DNA of 64,000 nt from Streptomyces sp. f51 (lineage in GTDB: Bacteria; Actinomycetota; Actinomycetes; Streptomycetales; Streptomycetaceae), in NCBI RefSeq assembly GCF_037940415.1, contig NZ_CP149798.1:1856501-1920500 (forward strand), given 5' to 3'. This document shows, one piece after another, positions 17,837 through 25,729 of this stretch. A program made the position numbers and the translations under genes. A model generated the notes under the pieces. That model was not told where the DNA came from. It did not search any database and saw only the letters and a list, made by a program, of their open reading frames with translations. Numbering within the stretch: the first letter of the stretch is position 1; every line of letters begins with the position of its first letter.

Positions 17837-17862
17837 GCCGCGCCCCCCGCCAGGGGCGCGGC
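17837..17862. terminator. Bidirectional hairpin terminator
   Basis: Perfect 10-bp stem (17837-17846 with 17853-17862), 6-nt loop, between the convergent receiver-like and L,D-transpeptidase genes. Confidence 0.7.
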
Positions 17863-17890
17863 CGTCTTCCTTCGCTCCCGGGAGCGGGTC

Positions 17891-19162
17891 TCACACGCTC
17901 TCGGGGCGCAGTCTGGCGCGCTGGGCCGGGCTCGGGGCGTCCGGGGACCCGGCGGCCAGGGCGCTGCCCTCGCGCCAGTTCTTCCAGTCGAGGTTCCAGT
18001 CGCCGTAGCCGTTCCCGAAGGTGTCCATGGTCTTGCCCTCGGAATTGACGACCTTGACTATGTCGCCCTCGTTGAACGTGTCGAAGAACCACTCGGCGTT
18101 CTCGGTGCTCATGCCGGTGCAGCCGTGGCTGACGTTGGCGTACCCCTGGGAGCCGGTCGACCAGGGCGCGGCGTGGACGTACTCGCCGCTCCAGGTGACC
18201 CGGGTCGCGTAGCGCACCTCCAGGTCGTAGGAGTCCGAACTGCCCTCGGCGATACCGATGCTGGTACCGCGCATCCGTACGAGGGACTCCTTGCCGAGTA
18301 CGACCTTGACGCCGTTGCGCGTGTCGAAGCCGGGCTTGCCCGTGGTGACGGGGATCTCCTTGATGTCCTGGCCGTTGCGGTAGACCGTCATCGAGTGGGT
18401 GCCGGCGTCGGTCAGGGCGACCAGGCTGTCCCCTGTGGTGATCTTCACGGGCTTGGCGTCGCCGCCCCAGAGACGGTCGCCGACCCTGATGCCGGCGAGG
18501 TTGCTGTGGGCCGTCACGGTGGCGTGGGCGGGCCAGTACTCCTTGGGGCGGTAGTGCAGCGTCTTGTCGTCCACCCAGTACCAGGAGCCGTCCACCGCGG
18601 GGGTGGAGTCGACCCTGAGGGCGCGCTCGACGACCGTACGGGCCGCCTTGTCCTTCACGGGGGCGCTGAGTTCGGCGGTTATCGGCTGGCCTACGCCGTA
18701 CTTGCCGGTTTTGGGCCCGAACTCGACGTTCAGCAGCTTCTTGGTCTTCGGCGTGCTGGTGTCGAAGCCGATGACCTTGCGGCCGGGCGACCCGTCCTCG
18801 TCCTCGGTGCTCACCGTGACCGTGTAGTGGGTGCCCGCCGCGAGGGGCGAGGTGCTGTGCCAGCGACTGCCGTCCGCGGCCAGTTCGCCCGCCACATAGC
18901 GTCCGGAGGCATCCGTGGCGGTCACGTCGGTGATGCGCCCCCCGTCACTCTCGGAGGTGATTTCCAGGGGCTTGTCGGGGTCGATCCGGGTCTGCTTCTT
19001 GCTGTCCTCGGAGAGGCCCTTGAACGAGATCTGTCCCGCCGCGTCGTACGGCTTCGCCGAGAGCGGGTGGTCGTCGGAGCCGCAGGCGGCGGAGCCGGCG
19101 CCGAGGGCGACCACCAGCGTGGTGCAGCTGACGACCGTGCGGATTCGCGGTGAGTGCTTCAT
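17891..19162 (-). CDS. L,D-transpeptidase lipoprotein with Ig-like domains
   Basis: 423 residues: a signal peptide with lipobox GSAAC (C27), two Ig-like domains of the kind found in mycobacterial LdtMt2-type enzymes, and a C-terminal YkuD domain with YVHAAPWS and SHGCTGM (H346, catalytic C348). It forms 3-3 crosslinks in peptidoglycan or attaches proteins to it, outside the membrane. No ribosome binding site is seen; a TAGCGT hexamer ends 6 nt before ATG (19169-19174), so leaderless translation is likely. Confidence 0.93.
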   Translation of the reverse strand: MKHSPRIRTVVSCTTLVVALGAGSAACGSDDHPLSAKPYDAAGQISFKGLSEDSKKQTRIDPDKPLEITSESDGGRITDVTATDASGRYVAGELAADGSRWHSTSPLAAGTHYTVTVSTEDEDGSPGRKVIGFDTSTPKTKKLLNVEFGPKTGKYGVGQPITAELSAPVKDKAARTVVERALRVDSTPAVDGSWYWVDDKTLHYRPKEYWPAHATVTAHSNLAGIRVGDRLWGGDAKPVKITTGDSLVALTDAGTHSMTVYRNGQDIKEIPVTTGKPGFDTRNGVKVVLGKESLVRMRGTSIGIAEGSSDSYDLEVRYATRVTWSGEYVHAAPWSTGSQGYANVSHGCTGMSTENAEWFFDTFNEGDIVKVVNSEGKTMDTFGNGYGDWNLDWKNWREGSALAAGSPDAPSPAQRARLRPESV

Positions 19163-19168
19163 GAGTCC

Positions 19169-19174
19169 ACGCTA
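19169..19174 (-). promoter_or_regulatory. -10 element of a leaderless promoter (L,D-transpeptidase)
   Basis: TAGCGT on the minus strand, then exactly 6 nt (GGACTC), then ATG. The pattern TANNNT-N6-RTG puts the transcription start at the start codon. Confidence 0.55.
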
Positions 19175-19240
19175 TGGACGCTCGTCAAGCACGGCGCGCC
19201 GGGTGAGCCGAGCGAGGGACAGAAGTCACGGCAAACGAGG

Positions 19241-19274
19241 GAGCCCGGACTCTCCTGACGGAGTGTCCGGGCTC
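19241..19274 (-). terminator. Terminator of ctaCDF
   Basis: A 10-bp perfect stem (19241-19250 with 19265-19274) plus partial inner pairing, 19 nt downstream of the ctaF stop. Confidence 0.7.
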
Positions 19275-19292
19275 TCGTGTGTTCAGCGCGTG

Positions 19293-19691
19293 CTACTGGG
19301 TGCGGTTCTCACCGTGGTAGTACTCGAAGACCCAGCCCCACAGGCCGAGCAGGATGAGCGGCGCCGAGAAGTACAGCAGCCACCAGCCGAAGACGACGCC
19401 CATGAAGGCGAGCGCGCCGCCGGTGCCGAGCGCGAGCGGCTGCCAGCTGTGCGGGCTGAAGAAGCCCACCTCGCCGGCCTCGTCCGCGACGTCGGCCTCC
19501 TTGTCGTCCTGCGCCATGGCGTCGACCCGCCGGGCCGTGAAGGCCAGGTAGTAGCCGATCATCATGCTCAGGCCGAAGCCCATGAAGAGGGCCGTGGTGC
19601 CGGCCGGCTCCTTGGACCAGACGCCGTAGACAACCCCCATGATGAGGATGAACAGCGCCAGCCAGATGAACATCTTGCCTTGGACCTTCAC
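19293..19691 (-). CDS. ctaF: Cytochrome c oxidase subunit IV
   Basis: 132 residues with four predicted membrane helices; the actinobacterial subunit IV family (begins [20 protein letters not shown]). It is a structural subunit of the aa3 oxidase. The start overlaps the ctaD stop by 4 nt. Confidence 0.93.
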   Translation of the reverse strand: MKVQGKMFIWLALFILIMGVVYGVWSKEPAGTTALFMGFGLSMMIGYYLAFTARRVDAMAQDDKEADVADEAGEVGFFSPHSWQPLALGTGGALAFMGVVFGWWLLYFSAPLILLGLWGWVFEYYHGENRTQ

Positions 19692-21421
19692 TTGCCGGCC
19701 TCCTTTCCGCCAGGAAGGGCCGACGAACCGTGACCGGCGTTCTCGAGCTGGTCGAGAGCGGCGATCTCCGGGTGGTGCAGGTCGAAGGCCGGGGATTCAC
19801 TGCGGATCCGCGGCAGGGTGAGGAAGTTGTGCCGCGGCGGCGGGCAGGAGGTCGCCCACTCCAGCGAACGGCCGTAGCCCCACGGGTCGTCGACCTCGAC
19901 CTTCTTGCCGTACTTGGCGGTCTTCCACACGTTGTAGAGGAACGGCAGGATCGACAGGCCGAGCAGGAACGAGCTGATCGTCGAGATCGTGTTCAGCGCG
20001 GTGAAGCCGTCGGCGGCGAGGTAGTCCGCGTAGCGACGCGGCATGCCCTCGGCACCCAGCCAGTGCTGCACCAGGAACGTGCCGTGGAAGCCCACGAACA
20101 GCGTCCAGAAGGTGACCTTGCCCAGACGCTCGTCGAGCATCTTGCCGGTCATCTTCGGCCACCAGAAGTGGAAGCCGGAGAACATCGCGAACACCACGGT
20201 GCCGAACACCACGTAGTGGAAGTGCGCCACCACGAAGTAGGAGTCGGACACGTGGAAGTCCATCGGCGGCGAGGCCAGGATGACGCCGGTCAGACCACCG
20301 AAGGTGAAGGTGATGAGGAAGCCGACGGCCCAGAGCATCGGTGTCTCGAAGGACAGCGAGCCCTTCCACATCGTTCCGATCCAGTTGAAGAACTTCACGC
20401 CGGTCGGAACCGCGATGAGGAACGTCATGAAGGAGAAGAACGGGAGCAGGACGCCACCGGTGACGTACATGTGGTGCGCCCACACGGTCACGGAGAGACC
20501 CGCGATCGCGATGGTCGCGCCGATCAGGCCCATGTAGCCGAACATCGGCTTGCGCGAGAAGACCGGGATGACTTCGGAGATGATGCCGAAGAACGGCAGG
20601 GCGATGATGTACACCTCTGGATGGCCGAAGAACCAGAAGAGGTGTTGCCAGAGCAAGGCTCCGCCGTTTGCCGCGTCGAACACATGCGCACCGAATTTTC
20701 GGTCCGCCTCCAGGGCGAACAGCGCCGCCGCGAGGACGGGGAAGGCCAGCAGCACCAGAACCGCGGTGAGCAGGACGTTCCACACGAAGATCGGCATACG
20801 GAACATCGTCATGCCGGGAGCGCGCATGCAGATGATCGTGGTGATGAAGTTGACCGCGCCGAGGATGGTGCCGAAGCCGGAGAAGGCCAGACCCATGATC
20901 CACATGTCCGCGCCGATGCCCGGCGAGCGGACCGCGTCCGACAGCGGGCTGTAGGCGAACCAGCCGAAGTCGGCCGCGCCCTGCGGGGTGAGGAAGCCAC
21001 CGACCGCGATCGTCGAGCCGAAGAGGTACAGCCAGTAGGCGAACATGTTCAGCCGCGGGAACGCCACGTCGGGCGCGCCGATCTGGAGCGGCATGATCCA
21101 GTTCGTGAAGCCGGCGAACAGCGGCGTCGCGAACATCAGCAGCATGATCGTGCCGTGCATCGTGAACGCCTGGTTGAACTGCTCGTTCGACATGATCTGG
21201 AGTCCGGGACGCGCCAGCTCCGCACGCATCAGCAGCGCCATGACGCCACCGATGCAGAAGAACGCGAACGACGTCACCAGATAGAGCGTGCCGATCGTCT
21301 TGTGGTCAGTGGTGGTGAGCCACTTGATCACGACGCTGCCGGGCTGCTTGCGCCGCACCGGCAGCTCGTTCTCGTACGAGTCTTCGGCGGCGGCACCCTG
21401 GGGTTCGTTGAGGATGCTCAC
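19688..21421 (-). CDS. ctaD: Cytochrome c oxidase subunit I
   Basis: 577 residues, twelve helices. Low-spin haem a ligand region [13 protein letters not shown], CuB/Tyr crosslink motif GHPEVYI, the paired His of HHMY, and the haem a3 region [10 protein letters not shown] are all present. It is the catalytic subunit reducing O2 and pumping protons. It overlaps ctaC and ctaF by 4 nt each. The C-terminal extension beyond the last helix is rich in Pro and His, usual for actinobacteria. Confidence 0.98.
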   Translation of the reverse strand: MSILNEPQGAAAEDSYENELPVRRKQPGSVVIKWLTTTDHKTIGTLYLVTSFAFFCIGGVMALLMRAELARPGLQIMSNEQFNQAFTMHGTIMLLMFATPLFAGFTNWIMPLQIGAPDVAFPRLNMFAYWLYLFGSTIAVGGFLTPQGAADFGWFAYSPLSDAVRSPGIGADMWIMGLAFSGFGTILGAVNFITTIICMRAPGMTMFRMPIFVWNVLLTAVLVLLAFPVLAAALFALEADRKFGAHVFDAANGGALLWQHLFWFFGHPEVYIIALPFFGIISEVIPVFSRKPMFGYMGLIGATIAIAGLSVTVWAHHMYVTGGVLLPFFSFMTFLIAVPTGVKFFNWIGTMWKGSLSFETPMLWAVGFLITFTFGGLTGVILASPPMDFHVSDSYFVVAHFHYVVFGTVVFAMFSGFHFWWPKMTGKMLDERLGKVTFWTLFVGFHGTFLVQHWLGAEGMPRRYADYLAADGFTALNTISTISSFLLGLSILPFLYNVWKTAKYGKKVEVDDPWGYGRSLEWATSCPPPRHNFLTLPRIRSESPAFDLHHPEIAALDQLENAGHGSSALPGGKEAGK

Positions 21422-22383
21422 AGGTTGTTCGTCTCCCGGTTCTTCTCGTGGCCCGTCTGCTCAATGCCGGCCGGGACGTAACCGGTCTGTCCCTTCGCCG
21501 CGAGCTCCTTGAGGTGGGCCTCGTAGCGCTCGGGGGAGACGACCTTCACGTTGAAGAGCATCCGGGAGTGGTCGACGCCGCAGAGCTCGGCGCACTTGCC
21601 CAGGAAGGTGCCCTGACGGTTCGGGGTCACCTGGAAGGAGTTGGTGTGGCCCGGGATGACGTCCTGCTTCATGAGGAACGGCACCACCCAGAAGGAGTGG
21701 ATGACGTCACGCGAAGTGAGGACGAAGCGGACCGTCTTGCCCTCGGGGAGCCAGAGGGTCGGACCCGGGTTGCCCGTCTGCGGGTTCTTCGTGGCGGGCG
21801 TGCCGACGTCGTAGACACCACCGGCGTTCGCCGGGAAGTCCTTCTTGAACCGGTCCGGAATGGCGGCCAGGTTCGGGTCGGTCTTGGCGTTCCCGGACGA
21901 ACCGGGGACATCCTCGATGTAGTTGAAGCCCCAGCTCCACTGGAAGCCGACCACGTTGACCGTGACGTCGGGCTTCGGGCTGAGGCTGAGGAGCTTCGTC
22001 TCGTCACGTGCCGTGAAGTAGAACAGCACCGAGACGATGATGAGCGGGACCACCGTGTACAGCGCCTCGATGGGCATGTTGTACCGGGTCTGCGGAGGAA
22101 CTTCGACCTTGGTCCGGCTGCGCCGGTGGAAGATGACGCTCCACAGGATCAGGCCCCAGACCAGCACGCCCGTGGCGAGCGCGGCCGCCCACGAGCCCTG
22201 CCAGAGGGAGAGGATCCGCGGAGCCTCCTCCGTGACCGGGGTGGGCATACCAAGGCGGGGGAAGTCTTCCCAGTTGTACGAGCAACCAGTGGCTGTCGCC
22301 AGGACCAGGCCCGCAGTCATTGCCTGCAGCAGCTTCCGCCGCATCGGGCGCCGCGGCGAGCGGTCGGAGCCGTTGGGACTCAC
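21418..22383 (-). CDS. ctaC: Cytochrome c oxidase subunit II
   Basis: 321 residues: a signal with lipobox ATGC (C34), two membrane helices and a C-terminal cupredoxin domain. The CuA site is visible as [14 protein letters not shown], with the earlier His in [10 protein letters not shown]. It receives electrons from QcrC. An insertion of about 35 residues after [10 protein letters not shown] is typical of actinobacterial subunit II. First gene of ctaCDF; a palindrome-like site lies 80-108 nt upstream. Confidence 0.97.
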   Translation of the reverse strand: MSPNGSDRSPRRPMRRKLLQAMTAGLVLATATGCSYNWEDFPRLGMPTPVTEEAPRILSLWQGSWAAALATGVLVWGLILWSVIFHRRSRTKVEVPPQTRYNMPIEALYTVVPLIIVSVLFYFTARDETKLLSLSPKPDVTVNVVGFQWSWGFNYIEDVPGSSGNAKTDPNLAAIPDRFKKDFPANAGGVYDVGTPATKNPQTGNPGPTLWLPEGKTVRFVLTSRDVIHSFWVVPFLMKQDVIPGHTNSFQVTPNRQGTFLGKCAELCGVDHSRMLFNVKVVSPERYEAHLKELAAKGQTGYVPAGIEQTGHEKNRETNNL

Positions 22384-22462
22384 GTAGCGCCTTCCCGAGA
22401 GTCTCGCCCGCGCTGTTGGCTGCGGCCTTCTCGCTGGTCGGTCGCCGCCCTGCGTCGGGCAG

Positions 22463-22491
22463 GGGTTTGGATGTTTATGCGGACCAAACCC
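22463..22491. promoter_or_regulatory. Inverted repeat upstream of ctaC
   Basis: GGGTTTGG (22463-22470) and CCAAACCC (22484-22491) are perfect 8-bp arms with a 13-nt A/T-rich spacer. On the minus strand the right arm overlaps a TAGGGT-type -10 candidate. It lies between the divergent ctaC and desulfurase-fusion genes and could control either. The rest of 22384-22680 shows no gene. Confidence 0.5.
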
Positions 22492-22668
22492 TACTGGACG
22501 CTATTTGGGGTCGCGCGGGGAGGGTGCCCAACGCGCCGCCCGACTCCCCGAAGGAGTGCTGTTTGGCCTGCAAGGCCCTGTCAGAGCACCTGGAATGCCC
22601 CGGTCCGGATGGCTTCTGACGCTCTCTTGGAAGGGCCGGAGACGAGCCGGCGACGGCCCCCGCGGAGC

Positions 22669-22674
22669 TAGCGT
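22669..22674 (+). promoter_or_regulatory. -10 element of a leaderless promoter (desulfurase fusion)
   Basis: TAGCGT followed by 6 nt (GGGGGC) and the GTG at 22681, with no Shine-Dalgarno sequence. Confidence 0.5.
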
Positions 22675-22680
22675 GGGGGC

Positions 22681-24063
22681 GTGTCCTACTTCGACGCCGC
22701 TTCCGCGGCACCGCTGCACCCCGTCGCCCGGCAGGCCCTCCATGCCTCCTTCGACGAGGGGTGGGCCGATCCCGCCCGTCTCTACCGTGAGGGAAGGAGG
22801 GCCAGGCTGCTCCTCGACGCGGCGCGCGAGGCGGCGGCCGACGCGGTGGGCTGCCGTCCCGACGAACTGGCCTTCACCAGCTCGGGCACCCGCGCGGTGC
22901 ACTCCGGTGTCGGGGGCGCCCTGGCGGGCCGGCGACGGGTCGGACACCACCTGATCGTGTCAGCCGTCGAACACTCGTCGGTACTCCATTCGGCGGACCT
23001 CCACGAGGCGTCGGGGGGTTCGGTGACCCGTGTTCAGGTGGACCGCTCCGGACGGGTGTCCCCTTCTTCCTACGCCGAGGCCCTCGCTCCCGGCACCGCG
23101 CTGGCCTGTCTCCAGTCCGCCAACCACGAGGTCGGCACGGAGCAACCGGTCGCCGAGGTAGCACAGATGTGCCGGGAGGCAGGGGTGCCGCTGCTGGTGG
23201 ACGCGGCGCAGTCGCTGGGCTGGGGACGGGTGGAGGGCGACTGGTCCCTGTTGACGGCAAGTGCCCACAAATGGGGCGGACCGTCGGGCGTCGGACTGCT
23301 CGTCGTCCGCAAGGGGGTCAGGTTCGCGCCCCAAGGGCCCGCGGACGAACGGGAGTCGGGACGGGCGGCCGGGTTCGAGAACATCCCGGCCGTCGTCGCC
23401 GCGGCGGCCTCGCTGCGCGCCGTCCGGGCGGAGGCGGCGGCGGAGGCGGCACGGCTGCGTGAACTGACGGAGCGGATCCGGGCCCGGGTGCCCGCTCTGG
23501 TGCCGGATGTCGAGGTGGTCGGTGACGCGGTCCACCGGCTCCCGGGGATCGTCACCTTCTCCTGTCTCTATGTCGACGGGGAGACCCTGTTGCACGAACT
23601 GGACCGGGCGGGCTTCTCGGTGTCCTCGGGCTCGTCCTGCACCAGCAGCACCCTGACCCCCAGCCATGTCCTGAAGGCCATGGGTGTCCTGAGCGAGGGC
23701 AATGTGCGGGTGTCGCTGCCGCCGGGCACCGCGGAGGAGGACGTCGACCGCTTCCTCTCGGTGCTGCCCGGCGCGGTCTCGGGGGTCCGCGAGAAGCTGG
23801 GGGCGCCGACGACGGTGACGAAGGTGCCCGCGGTCGCCGACGCGCTGATCGTCGACGCGCTGGGCCGGCGCTGCCCGATCCCCGTCATCGAGCTGGCCAA
23901 GGTCATCGGGGACGTGCCGGTCGGCGGCACGGTCCGGGTCCTGTCCGACGACGAGGCGGCCCGGCTCGACATCCCCGCGTGGTGCGAGATGCGCGGCCAG
24001 GAGTACGTCGGGGAGGAACCCGCGGATCGCGGCTCGGCCTACGTCGTCCGCCGGCTGTCGTAG
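22681..24063 (+). CDS. Cysteine desulfurase fused to a TusA-like sulfur carrier domain
   Basis: 460 residues. Residues 1-375 are an IscS/NifS-type class V fold with LVDAAQSLG, the PLP lysine in SAHKWGG (K197) and the persulfide Cys in SSGSSCTSS (C320). Residues about 385-460 are a TusA/SirA domain with the signature Cys in RRCPIPVIEL (C398). In separate proteins IscS passes persulfide sulfur to TusA for tRNA thiolation or cofactor synthesis; the fusion should do this within one chain. GTG start, leaderless-type promoter. Divergent from ctaCDF and convergent with adenosine kinase. Confidence 0.93.
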   Translation: MSYFDAASAAPLHPVARQALHASFDEGWADPARLYREGRRARLLLDAAREAAADAVGCRPDELAFTSSGTRAVHSGVGGALAGRRRVGHHLIVSAVEHSSVLHSADLHEASGGSVTRVQVDRSGRVSPSSYAEALAPGTALACLQSANHEVGTEQPVAEVAQMCREAGVPLLVDAAQSLGWGRVEGDWSLLTASAHKWGGPSGVGLLVVRKGVRFAPQGPADERESGRAAGFENIPAVVAAAASLRAVRAEAAAEAARLRELTERIRARVPALVPDVEVVGDAVHRLPGIVTFSCLYVDGETLLHELDRAGFSVSSGSSCTSSTLTPSHVLKAMGVLSEGNVRVSLPPGTAEEDVDRFLSVLPGAVSGVREKLGAPTTVTKVPAVADALIVDALGRRCPIPVIELAKVIGDVPVGGTVRVLSDDEAARLDIPAWCEMRGQEYVGEEPADRGSAYVVRRLS

Positions 24064-24131
24064 GGCGGCCCGCGCGCCGGGGCCCGGCCCCACGGGACAA
24101 AGGCTGTCCGGGGCCGGCCCCGCGGAGCAAA

Positions 24132-24173
24132 GGTCCGGGCCCGCCTCCGTCCGGCTGGAGGCGGGCCCGGACC
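24132..24173. terminator. Strong bidirectional terminator
   Basis: Perfect 17-bp stem (24132-24148 with 24157-24173) and 8-nt loop between the convergent desulfurase-fusion and adenosine kinase genes. Confidence 0.85.
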
Positions 24174-24191
24174 CGGGTCGGACCGGCGGCT

Positions 24192-25166
24192 CTAGGCGAG
24201 GTGCGCCCGGACCTCGACGGCGGCGTCGTCGCCGTACGCCTTGGTGAACCGGTCCATGAAGTGGGCGCGGCTCAGCTGGTACTCCTGCGTGCCGACCGTC
24301 TCGATGACCAGGGTGGCGAGCATGCAGCCGACCTGGGCGGCGCGCTCCAGGCCGACGCCCCAGGCGAGGCCGGAGAGGAAACCGGCGCGGAACGCGTCGC
24401 CGACGCCCGTCGGGTCCGCCTTGAGCTGCTCCTCGGGGCAGCCGACCTCGATCGGGTCCTGGCCGACGCGCTCGATGCGGACACCGCGCGAGCCGAGGGT
24501 GGTGACGCGGTGGCCGACCTTGGAGAGGATCTCCGCGTCGCTCCAGCCGGTCTTGGACTCGATGAGCCCCTTCTCGTACTCGTTCGAGAAGAGGTACGTC
24601 GCGCCGTCCAGCAGTATCCGGATCTCGTCGCCGTTCATGCGCGCGATCTGCTGCGAGAAGTCGGCGGCGAACGGGATCGCGCGCGAGCGGCACTCCTCGG
24701 TGTGGCGGAGCATCCCCTCGGGGTCGTCCGCTCCGATCAGGACGAGGTCGAGACCGCCGACCCGGTCCGCGACGGCCTTGAGCTCGATGAGGCGGGCCTC
24801 GCTCATCGCGCCGGTGTAGAAGGAGCCGATCTGGTTGTGGTCGGCGTCCGTGGTGCACACGAAGCGCGCGGTGTGCAGCACCTCGGAGATGCGCACGGAG
24901 GCGGTGTCGACGCCGTGCCGGTCGAGCCAGGCGCGGTACTCGTCGAAGTCCGAGCCGGCCGCTCCGACCAGGATCGGCCGGGTACCGAGCTGGCCCATGC
25001 CGAACGCGATGTTCGCGCCGACCCCCCCGCGGCGGACATCGAGGTTGTCGACCAGGAAGGAGAGGGAGACCGTGTGCAGCTGATCGGCGACCAGCTGGTC
25101 GGCGAAACGGCCGGGGAAGGTCATGAGGTGGTCGGTGGCGATGGAGCCGGTGACTGCGATACGCAC
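24192..25166 (-). CDS. adoK: Adenosine kinase (PfkB/ribokinase family)
   Basis: 324 residues, the same length as mycobacterial AdoK and with the same start MRIAVTGSIATDHLM (family knowledge). PfkB motifs: GGVGANIAF near the N-terminus and the catalytic DPTGVGDAFRAGFLSG near the C-terminus. It phosphorylates adenosine to AMP, salvaging the nucleoside made by SAH hydrolase in the methyl cycle. GTG at 25166 is chosen over the longer frame to 25313 because the Rossmann-like fold begins there and AGGAG lies upstream. Confidence 0.9.
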   Translation of the reverse strand: MRIAVTGSIATDHLMTFPGRFADQLVADQLHTVSLSFLVDNLDVRRGGVGANIAFGMGQLGTRPILVGAAGSDFDEYRAWLDRHGVDTASVRISEVLHTARFVCTTDADHNQIGSFYTGAMSEARLIELKAVADRVGGLDLVLIGADDPEGMLRHTEECRSRAIPFAADFSQQIARMNGDEIRILLDGATYLFSNEYEKGLIESKTGWSDAEILSKVGHRVTTLGSRGVRIERVGQDPIEVGCPEEQLKADPTGVGDAFRAGFLSGLAWGVGLERAAQVGCMLATLVIETVGTQEYQLSRAHFMDRFTKAYGDDAAVEVRAHLA

Positions 25167-25287
25167 GGCTAGGACACGCTCCTGCGAGGGGAGGGGATTG
25201 ACAGTTAACGCTACCGGGTCCGCACGCGACCCCTGAAGGGCCAAAACTACCCGATAGTAGATCTTTCTTCGTGAGGGCAACGGTGCA

Positions 25288-25293
25288 TACGGT
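25288..25293 (+). promoter_or_regulatory. -10 element of a leaderless promoter (73-aa protein)
   Basis: TACGGT, then 6 nt (TCCGGT), then ATG at 25300. No ribosome binding site is present, so this pattern decides the start. Confidence 0.5.
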
Positions 25294-25299
25294 TCCGGT

Positions 25300-25521
25300 A
25301 TGACGAACCTCAAGGTCCATGGCTCCGCTTCGCTCGGCCCGGTCGGCGACCTGGAAGGCGATCTGGCGTCGCTGCGCGGCGACTGCGCCCGGATGGCCGG
25401 TCACTGGGCGGCCCCCGCTCCGGTCCCGCCGCTCCACGTCTCCCCTTCCCTGATCCACGGCGTGACGGTTCCGCCCGCCTCGGCGCGGCTGCTGGACGCG
25501 ATGTCCGACTACGGCGACTGA
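25300..25521 (+). CDS. Small hypothetical protein, 73 aa
   Basis: Begins MTNLKVHGSASLGPVG and ends DAMSDYGD; no motif is recognised. Strong third-position GC throughout and a leaderless-type promoter directly before ATG argue for a real gene. No membrane segment or signal peptide. It is divergent from adoK and followed by a large membrane protein gene. Confidence 0.65.
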   Translation: MTNLKVHGSASLGPVGDLEGDLASLRGDCARMAGHWAAPAPVPPLHVSPSLIHGVTVPPASARLLDAMSDYGD

Positions 25522-25729
25522 TCGGCGGCCTCCGTTCGGCGCCGCCGTACGGGTGAGAGCCCCGGCGGCGCCGAACGGGTGAACCGGAGTGCGCCCGCAG
25601 GGAACCGTGCGCTCCCCCGCCGCGTCCCATCGCTGTCCCCCGTACCGGGGACGCGCGCTACGACCCTGGAGTGCCCGTCTTCGACAGGGCCGGGTCGTGG
25701 GACAGCAGTGGAGCCGAAGGAGCGATGCG

